A stretch of 64,000 bases of DNA, from NCBI GenBank assembly GCA_020736575.1, contig JAGPYM010000010.1, forward strand, positions 1,178,001 through 1,242,000, in the 5' to 3' direction. Below, one piece after another: positions 47,252 to 58,303 of this stretch; the first letter of the stretch is position 1; each line of letters opens with the position of its first letter. The notes below the pieces were generated by a model. The model made no database searches. It was not told the DNA's origin and saw only the letters and a list, made by a program, of their open reading frames with translations. Source of the stretch: Thelonectria olida (Eukaryota; Ascomycota; Sordariomycetes; Hypocreales; Nectriaceae). Both the position numbers and the translations under genes were made by a program.

Positions 47252-48544
47252 ATGGCTACCACTGCTATGGACTACGAGGCCGCCAATGGCGACCGCTACG
47301 AAGGTACGTGCCCTGGTTGCGCCAGTTGGTCCCTACGCGCGCGCCGACGCGTTCCCCAGTTCCTTTCTTTTGACTCGAACTTTCTGCATTCAATTCGCTA
47401 ACCATCGTATCAGACGAAGGACCTCGCTACGAGCGTGACAACCGCAGCGCCTCCCCGCGACCTCTCCGTGACGAGAACGACGGCGGTCGTCGCCGCTCCG
47501 CCTCCCCGGGCGGCAACAACGACAGGTAAGCCGTATCCCATCTCCATCACTTGCGACAACGTCTTGTTCACACGCTTACGCCACCCAGCACCATGAAGGA
47601 CGCTTCCGCACCCCGGGACGACGACGACGGTGCCGTAAACCCCGGATCTAACCTTTTCGTCACTGGCATCCACCCCAAGCTCACCGAGGCTGAGGTGTCC
47701 AAGATGTTCGAGAAGTATGGTGATGTCGAAAAGTGCCAAATTATGCGAGACCCTCACACCAAGGAGTCCCGTGGCTTTGGCTTTGTTAAGATGGTTACCT
47801 CCGAACAAGCTGAAGCTGCTCGAGAAGGCCTCCAGGGTGAGACTATCGAGGGTCGCACACTCAGCATCGAGAAGGCTCGTCGCGCTCGTCCTCGCACCCC
47901 TACTCCCGGCAAGTACTTCGGCCCCCCCAAGCGAGGTGAGAATCCCCCCCGATCCGATATTCTTCAGCCACGTTAACCCTTCACTAGACCCTCGCCCTCG
48001 GTACGAGGACCGCCGACGTGGTGGATACGGAGGAGGCGGCTACGGCCGTGACGATCCTTACCGCTACCGCGGTGGTTACGAACGAGGCTACGAGAGGCGT
48101 GGCTACGAAGACCGCACCGGTGGTGCTGGTGGTACCGGTGGCGCTTCCGGCGGCAGTGGTGCCGGTGGTGGCAGTGGCAGTGGCGGCTACGAACGAGACT
48201 ATAACCGTGGTTACCGCGACAACCGACGATACGAGGAACGAGGCTACGGCGGTCGGGACTACGAGCGCGAGTACGAGCGCGGCTATGAGCGCCGAGACCG
48301 AGACGATGGCTATCAACGCGATCGCTACGCAGGGCGCGAGGACCGTGATCGCTACGGTCCTCGAAGCGGTGGCCCAGGCGGATATGAGCGTGATCGATAC
48401 GACCGAGGAGGCGATCGTGAAGCTGCTCGACCCCGCGAGGCTGCTAGCGGTGCTGCCCCCAGTGGTGCCGCTGGCTATGGCGAGTCTACGTCTCGCTCTG
48501 AGACTCGTGATCCCTATGGAGGTTCGAGCAACAACTGGGCGTAA
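47252..48544 (+). CDS. RRM protein with Arg/Gly/Tyr-rich tail (Tra2/SR-like)
   Basis: Exons 47252..47303, 47414..47525, 47589..47935 and 47988..48544, 355 residues. Introns of 110, 63 and 52 bases all have GT-AG ends and consistent phases. The N-terminus has short Arg-Ser dipeptide clusters (NRSASPRPL; RRRSASPGG). One RNA recognition motif at about residues 73-150 has RNP2 NLFVTGIH and RNP1 SRGFGFVKM. A linker of the RRARPRTPTPGKYFGPPKR type precedes a 185-residue tail of Tyr-Glu-Arg and Gly repeats, probably disordered. RS region, RRM and basic linker resemble transformer-2-like splicing regulators. A role in pre-mRNA splicing in the nucleus is inferred. Confidence 0.9.
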
Positions 48545-50118
48545 TCTTCCAATATCTATACTAACTCTCTCAGGCCCCGATCGCAGCTAGAATTGCTGAT
48601 GCTTTGAACGGTTGACTCAAATCAGCAGCTCTACCTCAGGGTTGAGTCAAACCTCCTTTCCTCAACTCCTTGTTTGTTTGTTCGCTTTCATATCTTCTTT
48701 TTCTTTTGCCTTCCAAAGACTACTGCAGACTCTCGCAATTAGGTTCTGCTCACTCAGGAGTTTCGTGTGATTGCGACGTTAAGGGAATGGAATCAAAAAG
48801 GGTATTCGGCCTGCATCACTGAGTTTCTTGTTGCTGGTCGGATTTGTGGCGACAAGGTCACAGATGGACCACGTATGGCAGCTTCCGGATCTTTACAGAA
48901 TCAAACACTTCATCAGTCATCACGTCTATCGACGACTCCTTGATAGCATTGTCAACACACCATTCAACAGATGTCGACGTCGGCCCTGACGGGTGAAACC
49001 TGTGGATCAATAAACTCACCATCGACTGCGGAACTCGTTGCTCGCAGCCCCCTGTGCCGTCCTTCGCCTTCACAAAAAAAAAGGGCCTTACGAGTTGACG
49101 CCGACCACGCCATATCGAAGCTGGCCTCCATCAATCTCGCGGCTCTCGCCATCGCCTTGACTGACATAAATCGCTAAACCAGACCTATCCGTAAATGTGT
49201 CGCCACCGTTCGCCAAGCAACTATCACCCATTCGCTGTAATCAATCGCCTTGACGCCATGCAACTCTGAATCCGTTGGCCAATCGCTTTCGCTTGGGAGA
49301 AGGCCAGTGCGAGAAGAGCGGGAGGCCGCAAAGCGCAGGCCTCTTGCCCTTTTACCGTACTTACCCTAGCAAGGCCTCTTTGTCGCACTATTGGTAGGTT
49401 ATGGGCCTAAACCACCGATACCGGGTTTTACTAAGGGTTTGTTGACATGCTTGATCTTAACGCTGCTTGTCTCAATGGCGAGACAGGGCAACATGCTGAT
49501 CTACAGATACTTGAACTTGATAAGCAGCAAGCCAGGAGTCATGGGTGCAACTCGGTGGTGCTGAGTACTGAAGCCAACGAAAATTACCCAATCCAGCAAG
49601 CCCAATCTATCAACCAATGGACTCAAGAGGATGAATAAGACGAGGACGGTGGCAATAATTACGGGTTATCCTATCACTACCTACTGTCTGCCAACCTCCA
49701 CGGTATTGCGGCCAGATGTCGGCACTTTCCGTCAATGCACAGTGTTCTATGAGGAGTCTTGACATCCCTAAGGCCGATTGACAGCATCCCGCTTGACGGG
49801 ACGATTGCCTAGGCATTTAGATATGGCTTTTACTTGGGGTAAGTATGTTCTCTCGCGTTGAAGCCGTGGTGACCGGCTGTGCCTAATAGTGGCTTCCATT
49901 ATTGTAGCTTGTGGTTTCATCCACCATTATCATAATATTTCTTCATATCGTCTTCATTATTGTCGTGCAAGCAGACCATCTCTTGCAATAAGTATGCCTG
50001 TTTTCTCGATTGTCATCATATTGAACTTATCAAGACAGAGTCCTGCTTCTTCACACATCGCATTGCCTTCACTTGTCTCTTAGCACAACATTTGAATAGG
50101 CAAAGAAGTTGTACATCC
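48545..50118. other. Tail-to-tail intergenic region, 1.6 kb
   Basis: Between the stops of the RRM gene and sec39. Short ORFs only; the longest (about 63 codons, 49447) has no features. Confidence 0.5.
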
Positions 50119-52958
50119 TTATTGCTGGTCCTCGTGAGCTGGTCGGTTGACGTTGGCTCCTATCAACCAACTAACGCCAGAAACCAACGTTCCGGTTGCA
50201 GCTTCTCTCAGCTGATCTCTCTTCCTTGTGCGATGGTGGTCTTGTGCTTCTGCTTCTAGTTTCTGGGGCTGTACGGTCCCTTGAGCAATTCCTTGCAAGC
50301 TCGACAACGCCGTCAAATTCCTTGAAGCCACTCGAGCCGTTGCCCGTGACAGGTCAAAGAGCGACATGGGGGCTTCATCTGCTTGGCGAGCAACAGCACT
50401 AGCAGTAATGTTTCGAGACGGATAAGCTTTGTCTGGGTCGGGGCCCTCAAAGGCTCCGGGGAGATTGCGAAGATCGCCAGCAGCATCCCAGGCCTCCTCC
50501 TTGGCTGCTTCTTCCTTGATGGCGAAGTCGAGTTGCTCCTCACACCGACGGAAAGTCTCGAGGACTTCTTGCAGTTGGCTTGGGGGTGCGATGCGCAGCG
50601 ATGTGGCGAGGCACTCGATACGTTGTTCAAGGTGCCGAATTTCGGGGTTTCCGCTTGCAGTTCCAAGATGCGTTGGCCTCAACGACCTCTCAGTGCGAAC
50701 ATACTTTCCGGCATCCAGAGCTGCCTTCCACGACCATTCATCGACGTAGGCTTCTGGCATTGATGAGGACGACGTGCCCAAACGACTTAGAACATACGAG
50801 TATGCCGTCTCAAAATCATCCTCTCTCAATGCTGCCTCGATGCACATGGCGATGATACGTTTTTCAATCACAGAATGATCAATGCCTTGTCCGCTCAGAG
50901 TTGATTGTGGCTTTGCAGGCTTATGGGGTGTGGGCAGGCCAGCGATGACCATGTTGTTCCCCAGTTCCAAGAACTCCTGCAAACGAGTGTACGACTTCTT
51001 GTTCTGTTCCAAGACCTTTTCGATGATTGATATAGGGTCAGAGTGTACCCTGAGCACAACTGGGCTGAAAGGTTCGCCTTGCTTCAGCACGATTCGATAA
51101 CCGCTCAGAGCATGTGTTGCCTTGAGCAATGCCTCTATTCTTTTTGTACTTGGGAGGTCTTTTCCCATTGTCCTAGGGAAGGCATGGATGCTGGTCTAAT
51201 GTTAAAGTGAGTCCGTAAATCTTAGACGAGCAAAACCTACATGTCGTCGCATTTCTTAAGGCCACCCCGCGATCGGTTGGGGTTGGAAGCGTTATCGAAT
51301 GCGCCTAACGCTGAGATTTCGACCGTGCGTTGGATTTCGGCTCTTCGTAGAGGTTTCTCGGGAGCATCCTCGTACAGAGATTGAGCAAGGGAGAAGCCTG
51401 TAAAGAAATGAGACATGTGACAGAATCGGATGGACCAGTACATACGTCCGTTGGAAAGTAACGCTTTCAATATCTCTATCTCGATATGTTCCTGAGATAG
51501 TGTCCCGAATACGGCCCGGATAGAATTTGTCCTGTCTTGTTTACCCCAGTTGCGAAGCCACAAGATTTCTTTTCTGGCCGAGATCCAGTAACCGTCTTCG
51601 TTCTTCGATGGATGAGCTGATAGAGTGCGGATGAGCCTTGTGAGCTCCCCTCTTTGTTCTCGTTGGTCCTCTAAGAAGGCGAGGTCACCAGCTCTCCTCA
51701 CAGTACAGGGGATGCCTGCGCGGGTCAACAGAAAAGCACTCAGGACAAGAACCATCAAGAGGTTAGTTGCCGGAGAGTTCAGGGCCGTTAGGGGGTTTGA
51801 TGGCTTTAATAGATCATTCCTTATGTATGTCGCCGTCTTGGGCCCAGGGAAATTCTTTGTGTCGAATTGGGGAGCGGGGGATAAGATAGATGCTTCTGAT
51901 TGAAGAGATGAATCTGTATCCTCGTCCATGAGCGACCTAATCTTGTTGCATATGGTAAAAGCCCCTTCTAGAGCATCCACAGTGGTATCGGGTATGAGGT
52001 ATGCAGAAGCTAACGCAGCCCGGGCATAAGTCTGGTCAAGGTAACGCTGTTGCGGCTCTTGAAACCAGAGATTGACATTGTCAATAAGGTCGATATCCTC
52101 TGGGCCTTCCCATTGCTCGATTGTCTTCAAAGCAGTTCGCCATGATTTAGACGCCTGTCGAGTAAGCCATTCGAGGGCATGCTCCCAGCCTGGACATGAC
52201 AGAGCCTCTTCGATAAGAGGGCTTTCAGAAGGCCCTTCAGTGGACCCGCCAGGGGCAGGTTCCTTTATCCATCGGCTATCATTATATAGCCAGGGACCAA
52301 GCAAGCCCCTGAAGTCCCGACCAAGAAGACCCAACCCAGCTTCGGAAGATCCAGTCTCGGTGAGAAGATAGTCAACGGCAGCTTCATCTGGAAGATTTTC
52401 AAATTCGAGAAGTGAGTGTCGCGTCGGCCTCTGGGGGTAGTATTCACAATTTCTTCGCAAAAGAGGGAGAACTGTTGATACAAGCCAAGTCTCTATGGCT
52501 GGGGCATGCTGCAGAAAGGGAATTAGCAGGTCCGGGACCTGGGCGAGCATGCCAGCTTCCTCGTCCATTCTGTAACCCCGAACGAATAGGAACGAAGTGA
52601 ATGCATCGGTTTCGGTATTCGGTGTGACATCGGAACCTGTCAGGTGTAGAAGTCGAAGCTTTCTGACCTTCCTAGAAGCTTGTTCGTCCGAAAGGCTGTC
52701 AACGGCGGTGGTGTCAAGAGGTCGGTCTGGGTGTGAAGGCTGTTCGTTCGCGACGACAGACTGCAAAAAGGGAACATATACGTCAGGCCTGATCGTCTCG
52801 GGGAGGTGTGTGAGGAGGATTCGGAGGATAAGGTCTTGGCGCAAGACGGTGGCATGTTGTGCGGTGAGATATGACAGACTGTCAATGTCGGCTTGCGTCG
52901 CGAGGTGCACAGCAAGCAGAACCACTTTGGCAGATCCAAGAGTGGGAGGAACAGCCAT
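50119..52958 (-). CDS. sec39: Sec39, Dsl1 tethering complex subunit
   Basis: Exons 52958..51446, 51397..51241 and 51172..50119, 907 residues. Introns are 48 bases (GTATGT...TTTACAG; multiple of three, no stop) and 68 bases (GTAGGT...CCCTAG). The first ATG in frame is at 52958, giving MAVPPTLGSAKVVLLAVHLA. The protein is almost entirely alpha-helical, with Sec39-domain features such as AQVPDLLIPFLQHAP, GLLGPWLYNDSRWIKEP and KALLSNGRFSLAQSLYED. The C-terminus after about residue 850 is basic and less conserved. Sec39 with Dsl1 and Tip20 tethers COPI vesicles returning from the Golgi at the ER membrane and binds ER SNAREs. It diverges from the complex I subunit gene. Confidence 0.93.
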
Positions 52959-53521
52959 GGCAAGAGGCCCCCGAAGCAAATTCGTCAGCGTGGTGTGATT
53001 TGGGGTATCCAGAAGTGGTGAGTTCGTGGGAACAGTTTGAAATCGCCAGGTCTTGTCGTCAAAGGGTTTCGTTTCGTCATGTGCACTAATAAATGATCAA
53101 CTAACAGACATCCGTTAGTTAATGAAGCTCCGTCGTTGAATGTGGTAGCTCCCAGACGGGATCCACACCTAATGGTCATGGCGGGCACTTCTGGGCTTGC
53201 AGTGCTTAAATATTAACCCGCCCGTCGCATGCAACTGGAGGGATATGCGCTTAACGCGATTCGGTTCCTGGACTAAAGTCCCTATCGTCTAATACAGCAA
53301 GCTCCACGCATTATTGCATGAAGAGACCGTACTTTCAGATAGTCCTCTATGCCCCACCAGCCCTAGCCAATCCCTGAGCAACGATTTGCTACTCGGCCCA
53401 TGTACGGGTCAACTCACGGCTGGAAGCCATCTCCATCGTCAACTCAAACGTCGTACGTACCTGCGCAACGAGCCAAATTCCGACCAGCTGAACGTCTCGA
53501 TACGCACCCAATTGGCTCAAC
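52959..53521. promoter_or_regulatory. Bidirectional promoter region sec39 / complex I subunit
   Basis: 563 bases separate two divergent start codons. It includes a perfect 7-base inverted repeat AACTAAC/GTTAGTT with an 8-base spacer at about 53099-53120. Confidence 0.5.
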
Positions 53522-53993
53522 ATGGCGTCGGGATACGGCTTGAACGGCGGTAAGCTCAGGAAGAAGTCCTTTTGGTCGCGCATTGGCTGACAACACCACC
53601 TCAATTTCTCAGGCCCCGGCCGTTGCTTTCCCTTCTGGCAGGACGTCATGGCCTGCTACGTCGTGAACACCTCGGCCGACGATGACTCCGGCAAGAAAAA
53701 GTGCTCACCAGTTCTCGAGGATTATTACGAATGCCTGCACCACAAGAAGGAGGTGAGTTCAGACCTTCACAAAGCCTCAAGCAGCCCTAATGGATTACCT
53801 CGGGCTGTACGGCATCCACATTCGGCCTGGTACTGACAATTAGCAGCACGCGAGAGCCCTGGCAATTCAAGCTGCATATGCCCGATCTGAGACCTCGACC
53901 GCACGAGACAATGCACCAAGCGCCAAACAAATACGGAACCTGGGACTTTTAGGCAAGGAGGAGGATACCAAGAAGGTGTTGGGACAAAGCTAG
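53522..53993 (+). CDS. Mitochondrial complex I subunit, NDUFS5 type (twin CX9C)
   Basis: Exons 53522..53549, 53613..53752 and 53847..53993, 104 residues. The first coding exon is 28 bases (MASGYGLNG). Introns are 63 bases (GTAAGC...TCTCAG) and 94 bases (GTGAGT...TAGCAG). Two CX9C motifs are visible: CFPFWQDVMAC and CSPVLEDYYEC. This fits import into the mitochondrial intermembrane space through Mia40 with two disulfides, as known for NDUFS5, an accessory subunit of the complex I membrane arm. The C-terminus is charged and helical, ending LLGKEEDTKKVLGQS. An alternative acceptor three bases upstream would add one Gln. Small size and split exons make this gene easy to miss. Confidence 0.9.
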
Positions 53994-54546
53994 GCGATGG
54001 TGCATTGGCAAGCTGTATCCCGTCAGTTCATCCGAGTCGACTGTATATGATGAAGGAATAGACGCCCATTGACTTTGTGTGGTTGATATCTGTCCACGAC
54101 GTTGATTGACTGGAGTTGATCCGAGAGCGAGTGAAATTGAAGTGTAGGCCGCTCACTACCTTAGCTAATCGTAGCAATCGCCAAGGATGTCAGTCACTTG
54201 ATAAATAGGTAGGTGTCTCCCTATGCAGCGAAGCTGGCTTCACCCAATTGGTGAAATCGCGGCCCTGCCTCCAGGCAAACAACAGCTGTTGACAGTCGTC
54301 TGAGGGGTGCCAAAACCAAGCATCTAACGCGCATGACACCTGCCTCGTGTGTTTCCTTTTCTCTCTTGACTAATCAACAAACCGAACCTGGCTACCTGAC
54401 TTTTCTCGCCCGCACAACGCATCGCGACTTTTCCCAAGTTGTTATCCTCGCCCAACTAGCATCGCGTCTCCTTCTGCATTACCTTTCGTACACACTCGCC
54501 CCAATCTTTGCTGCTTCAATACGGCAGCCCAGGGATAACTCTTAAG
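53994..54546. other. Intergenic, 550 bases
   Basis: Between two plus-strand genes. An ATAGGTAGGTGTCTC string at about 54205-54219 matches one at 35600. No gene is supported. Confidence 0.55.
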
Positions 54547-56322
54547 ATGCCATGTCTCCGAGGCATTGACGTCGCGATTGTTACTTGCCCCGGAGCCAAG
54601 AAGCTCCCCGAGTTTCCTCACTCGGATGTCTCCTCGGTCCGCATTCTCCCTCCGTCGGCCAGCGAGACGGGCAGTCAGTCAGTTTTGAGTCGATCGGGGT
54701 CCGAAAGTCTCGATGCAGAGTCGCCCAGGATCCAGAAAGTTGGACCTCGTATTTCGGTCTATATCCCCTCGGCGCCAGGTACCACAACCTGTCTTTCGTC
54801 TTTAAGATTCTCGAGTTCACCCCTGCTCACATTCTCCAGGTTCGCAATTCGGAGTCGACTACTCTGTCAGCAAAGCCCCAGAGCACCCATGTCACCTCTA
54901 CTTCAAGATGTTTCTGAATGGAAGAAATATCACGAATTGGGGGACGAATCCGGCCAGTCAAGCTTCAGGTTCAGTCACTCGTGCTTTATTCGAACCGGAT
55001 GATCGGTGGCACTACAAGGAAAATGGCGTCGTTCTCAAGAGAGATGGCGTCGAAGCTCGCTGCTTCTACTTTCTGCCACCGTCGAGTTCAACTTCAGTCG
55101 CCGAGGATGGCGGCTTGGTTGAGGTCCAGATTTTCCGGTCCAGGGGCCGGAAGCGAAGAGCTCCCGTATTAGGCCAACATCGAGGACAGGAGCGATATGG
55201 TATTGCGTAAGTGACCGACCACTATAGCAGATTTATAGCAAGACTTAGCTGAGACTAGCTACTGTTAGATCGCCTTCTGGTGGGCTCTTGGAGAGCCCTG
55301 AAGACGCACATTACTACGACTGGTTGTTGATTGACCCTCGAGAGTTCCCCTTTGTCTCGTTCCGTTTCCATTATCGTTCATGGACGAACCTTCGGTTATT
55401 GAACCTGATCCCAGCCAGTGCCGCTCTCGGGGATGCCGAACATGTTGGCCAACCCATTCGCTCCCGCGATGTCCCGTCTCCCCTTTCATTCAGATCACGA
55501 ATTGAAAGCGCCAATCCTTTAGCCAATTCAACCAAGAATGAGGTAGATGACGGGAATGATGATATCTTGGTAAAAACGCTACTGAATCTCCTAGAAAGCC
55601 CAATGTCAGCGGGCCGTGGTTGGTTAAGCTCCCAACCCTCCAGATCTTGTGGACGCACATCTACATATCGACCCCTTCCCGAGATCCCCGAGGTGACATC
55701 ATCAACCCCAAGAAAGTCATCAGATTCATTCACACCTTCAATTACACCGTTTTTGCTCCCGTATATCGAAGAAGAGTCTAAAGAAGGGGAAGAGCCGGAA
55801 TTCGGCCTGGCAACTCAACTTCCGATACGATCCAATTCGGTTCAGGAGGCCAGATCTCGACCAAAAGATACGTGGGAGAAACATGTTCAATCTCGAGGTC
55901 GCTCATCGTCCCTGTCTTCGACGTGCCCCTGGCCTCTTGAAGATGCCAGCCCTCGCCAAGAGCCCTTAACTCGTTGGTCCCCAGTTCAAGACGGCTCGTC
56001 TATCATGATTGGAATGGCAAAGATGGACCGCAAAACTCCGAAGGGATCCTCTCTCGAGACGAAAGAAGCGCCAGTGGTTCCAACGCTCCCGCTAGAAGGT
56101 CAAATGGGTATCAGCGAAGGGGAGTGGATGAAGGGAAGCCCTCTCGAATGTGGGCAGAAGAATTCGGCTACGACTGTGGGTGAGGTTCATCTGGAATCGA
56201 CGGAGGAGACAAGACTGGGGGTTTTCCGCGCAGGTAGTGGGACTTTTGGGGTGAAGTATGGCAAAGAAGAGAAGATCTGTCGATCTTTGACACGTCGCGG
56301 GGCTCGGCTTGGTATCTCTTGA
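54547..56322 (+). CDS. Unknown fungal protein
   Basis: Exons 54547..54778, 54840..55206 and 55269..56322, 550 residues. Introns are 61 bases (GTACCA...CTCCAG) and 62 bases (GTAAGT...GTTAG), with phases that agree. The N-terminal 240 residues look globular, with alternating strands and motifs such as HLYFKMFLNGRNITNWG, DDRWHYKENG and YYDWLLIDPREFPFVSFRF. A basic patch GRKRRAP lies between. Residues about 270-550 are Ser/Pro/Glu-rich and probably disordered. The N-terminal block resembles fungal domains of unknown function in proteins that start MPxxRGIDV, but no role can be given. There is no signal peptide or membrane helix. Confidence 0.75.
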
Positions 56323-56763
56323 GAGGCTCGGGCCAAGTGAGGTTCGGCAACTTAGGGAGGACATTGGCAGATGATAGCCTGCTGCTGGAAGCAGTGATGC
56401 AGTTTAATTTAGGTGGCGGAAGCTGTAGGCAAGGCTGGAGACTCTAAGGTGAGATCAAGCAATTGTTTCATACCCAGGAAGACACACCAGAGAGCTCCAC
56501 TAGGCGGCCTACTTAGTGATATTCATCTAACTTAGGTACATGCTATTATCAAAACCCGAGAACGGGCATATATGTGACCGCCTTTCATCCGTTGCAATCT
56601 TGTGGCTGACACCTAGCAGGCAGTTGGCAGGCTGCAGCTTCTCGATGTTATCTCCAACAGTGATTCATGCACCTGCTCTCAACCTTGCGGCTCCCAAAAC
56701 CCACTTCTGCTACTCTTTCCATCACATCTCTGCTACCCTCTACCCAACAAGAAATAAGCGGCC
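56323..56763. other. Intergenic, 440 bases
   Basis: Separates two plus-strand unknown genes. Nothing further is seen. Confidence 0.55.
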
Positions 56764-58303
56764 ATGGGTGACTCGGTGTGGTTGAAGTTCTTAGGGGGCA
56801 GTCGATCTCGCAACTCGAGGCCTCTTGCATCGCGTCGCTCGGAACCAGCCCTTCAAGTGCTTCACCAGAGCTCTCAGCCAGTGGATTGGCATATTTCCCA
56901 ACCACTCAAGGCCGTAACCCGCCTGTCCAGCTGGCATAATCCAACGAAACCCTCCCATGGGCTGCGTGATGCTAAGAATAAGCAAGAAAGTACTTTCTTC
57001 GTCGGCGAAAGAGAACAAACATGGCACAACCCGTCAGTCGATCAGATGGCCGAGGCGCTTCGAGTGTTCATGATGACAAAGCCACTGAAGGAACCAGTGC
57101 CCTTGACATATCACTCAAACATCTTACATACGATAGAAGCTTATACCACGATGAAGATGAAGATACATGCCACGGAACAGGAACTAGCGGTTATACAGGC
57201 TCAACGCCGCCAGGAGCAGGAAGACTATGCTACAAAGCAGGAGAAATGGGCCATTCAGGAAGCAAGATACAAGGCTGAAGTCAAGCGTCTTGAACTTTTC
57301 ATCCATCAGACATCGGATAAAGGGCTTGAGGCTGTGACTTTGGCCAGATCTAGTACTCTTCTAAGAGCTGGGAGACGAGACCAACTCTCAGGCTATACGA
57401 ATTCAGAAGGTATACGAAGAGAAATCACAAGCCATGGAAGATGATATCTACGTGTCACTTCACTTTCCTGTCATTTACTTTGGCTGACATTTAGCTACTG
57501 CTCATACAGACGAGGAGAGCGCCGAGAACGCATCACCACACAGCCTTGTCATTGGGTACCAGGGCTCCGTTCGTACGAAGCTGTCCGCGTTCCAACTTCG
57601 GCTTGTAGCTAATCACGAAGATGCAGTACATCGACCACGGCTCATGGATACGATCAACGACACGAAATTAAGCAGGCGGCTGGTCCAACACGACGGCGAC
57701 AATGCGAAACCCCGGCGCTATGGCATCCTTCGCGGGAGAGAGGACCCAGCACCAATACAGCCAAACCCAGGCGAGGAGACATCCGTGGCAGAGTCGAGCT
57801 CTTCCGGTGCTGTCGCTGCAAACATATTGCCAAATCTTGACATAGAAGCTCAAGGGTCAACCCCGTCAGCCCGAAACCAGGCCAAGTGCAAGTCCCCATT
57901 AGGTTCGGTGGAGGAGGAAAATGCCAGGAACGAGCCTTCTCGTGCTTACCACCGGCGAGTCTTTTCATTTGTGGAGGGAGACGATGTGTCGGGATTCCAA
58001 TGCCTCGATCAGACGAAGACGTGGCCCGAGAGCCAAGGGCAATGTGGCACGATACACGGACATATCCCGGACAACATAAACAACCAAAGAGAACATCGGG
58101 AGAGTGATTGTTGCCAAGAGTGGCCCCGTTCACAACGGGAAAGTAACGGCAGCATAGTGCCGTGGTCGATTGACGGGCGTGGAGCGCAGCCTAGAGGCGT
58201 GAGAGGTGACGGGGATCCGGCGCAAGCAACACTTGTCCGCGAATTGGAGGGCGGCCGTCAACCCCAAGCGAGGGGTTCGATGAGTAAGGTTACGCCAGGC
58301 TGA
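56764..58303 (+). CDS. Unknown protein with central coiled coil
   Basis: Exons 56764..57409 and 57495..58303, 484 residues. The start has a good context (GCCATGG). The 85-base intron has GTATAC, a GGCTGAC branch and TTTAG, and its phase joins two frames that are otherwise broken by a stop at 57444. Residues about 130-185 are Gln/Glu/Lys-rich with heptads (ATEQELAVIQAQRRQEQEDY), so a coiled coil is likely. The second exon is polar and low-complexity with no recognisable domain. Two separate short genes are possible but less likely. This gene and its left neighbour are the least conserved-looking genes in the window, and they lie next to a transposon. Confidence 0.55.

Noticed and set aside
57410..57494. 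Two separate genes instead of one at 56764-58303
   Set aside because: Good GT-AG signals, a branch point and matching phase join the frames; kept as one gene with moderate confidence.
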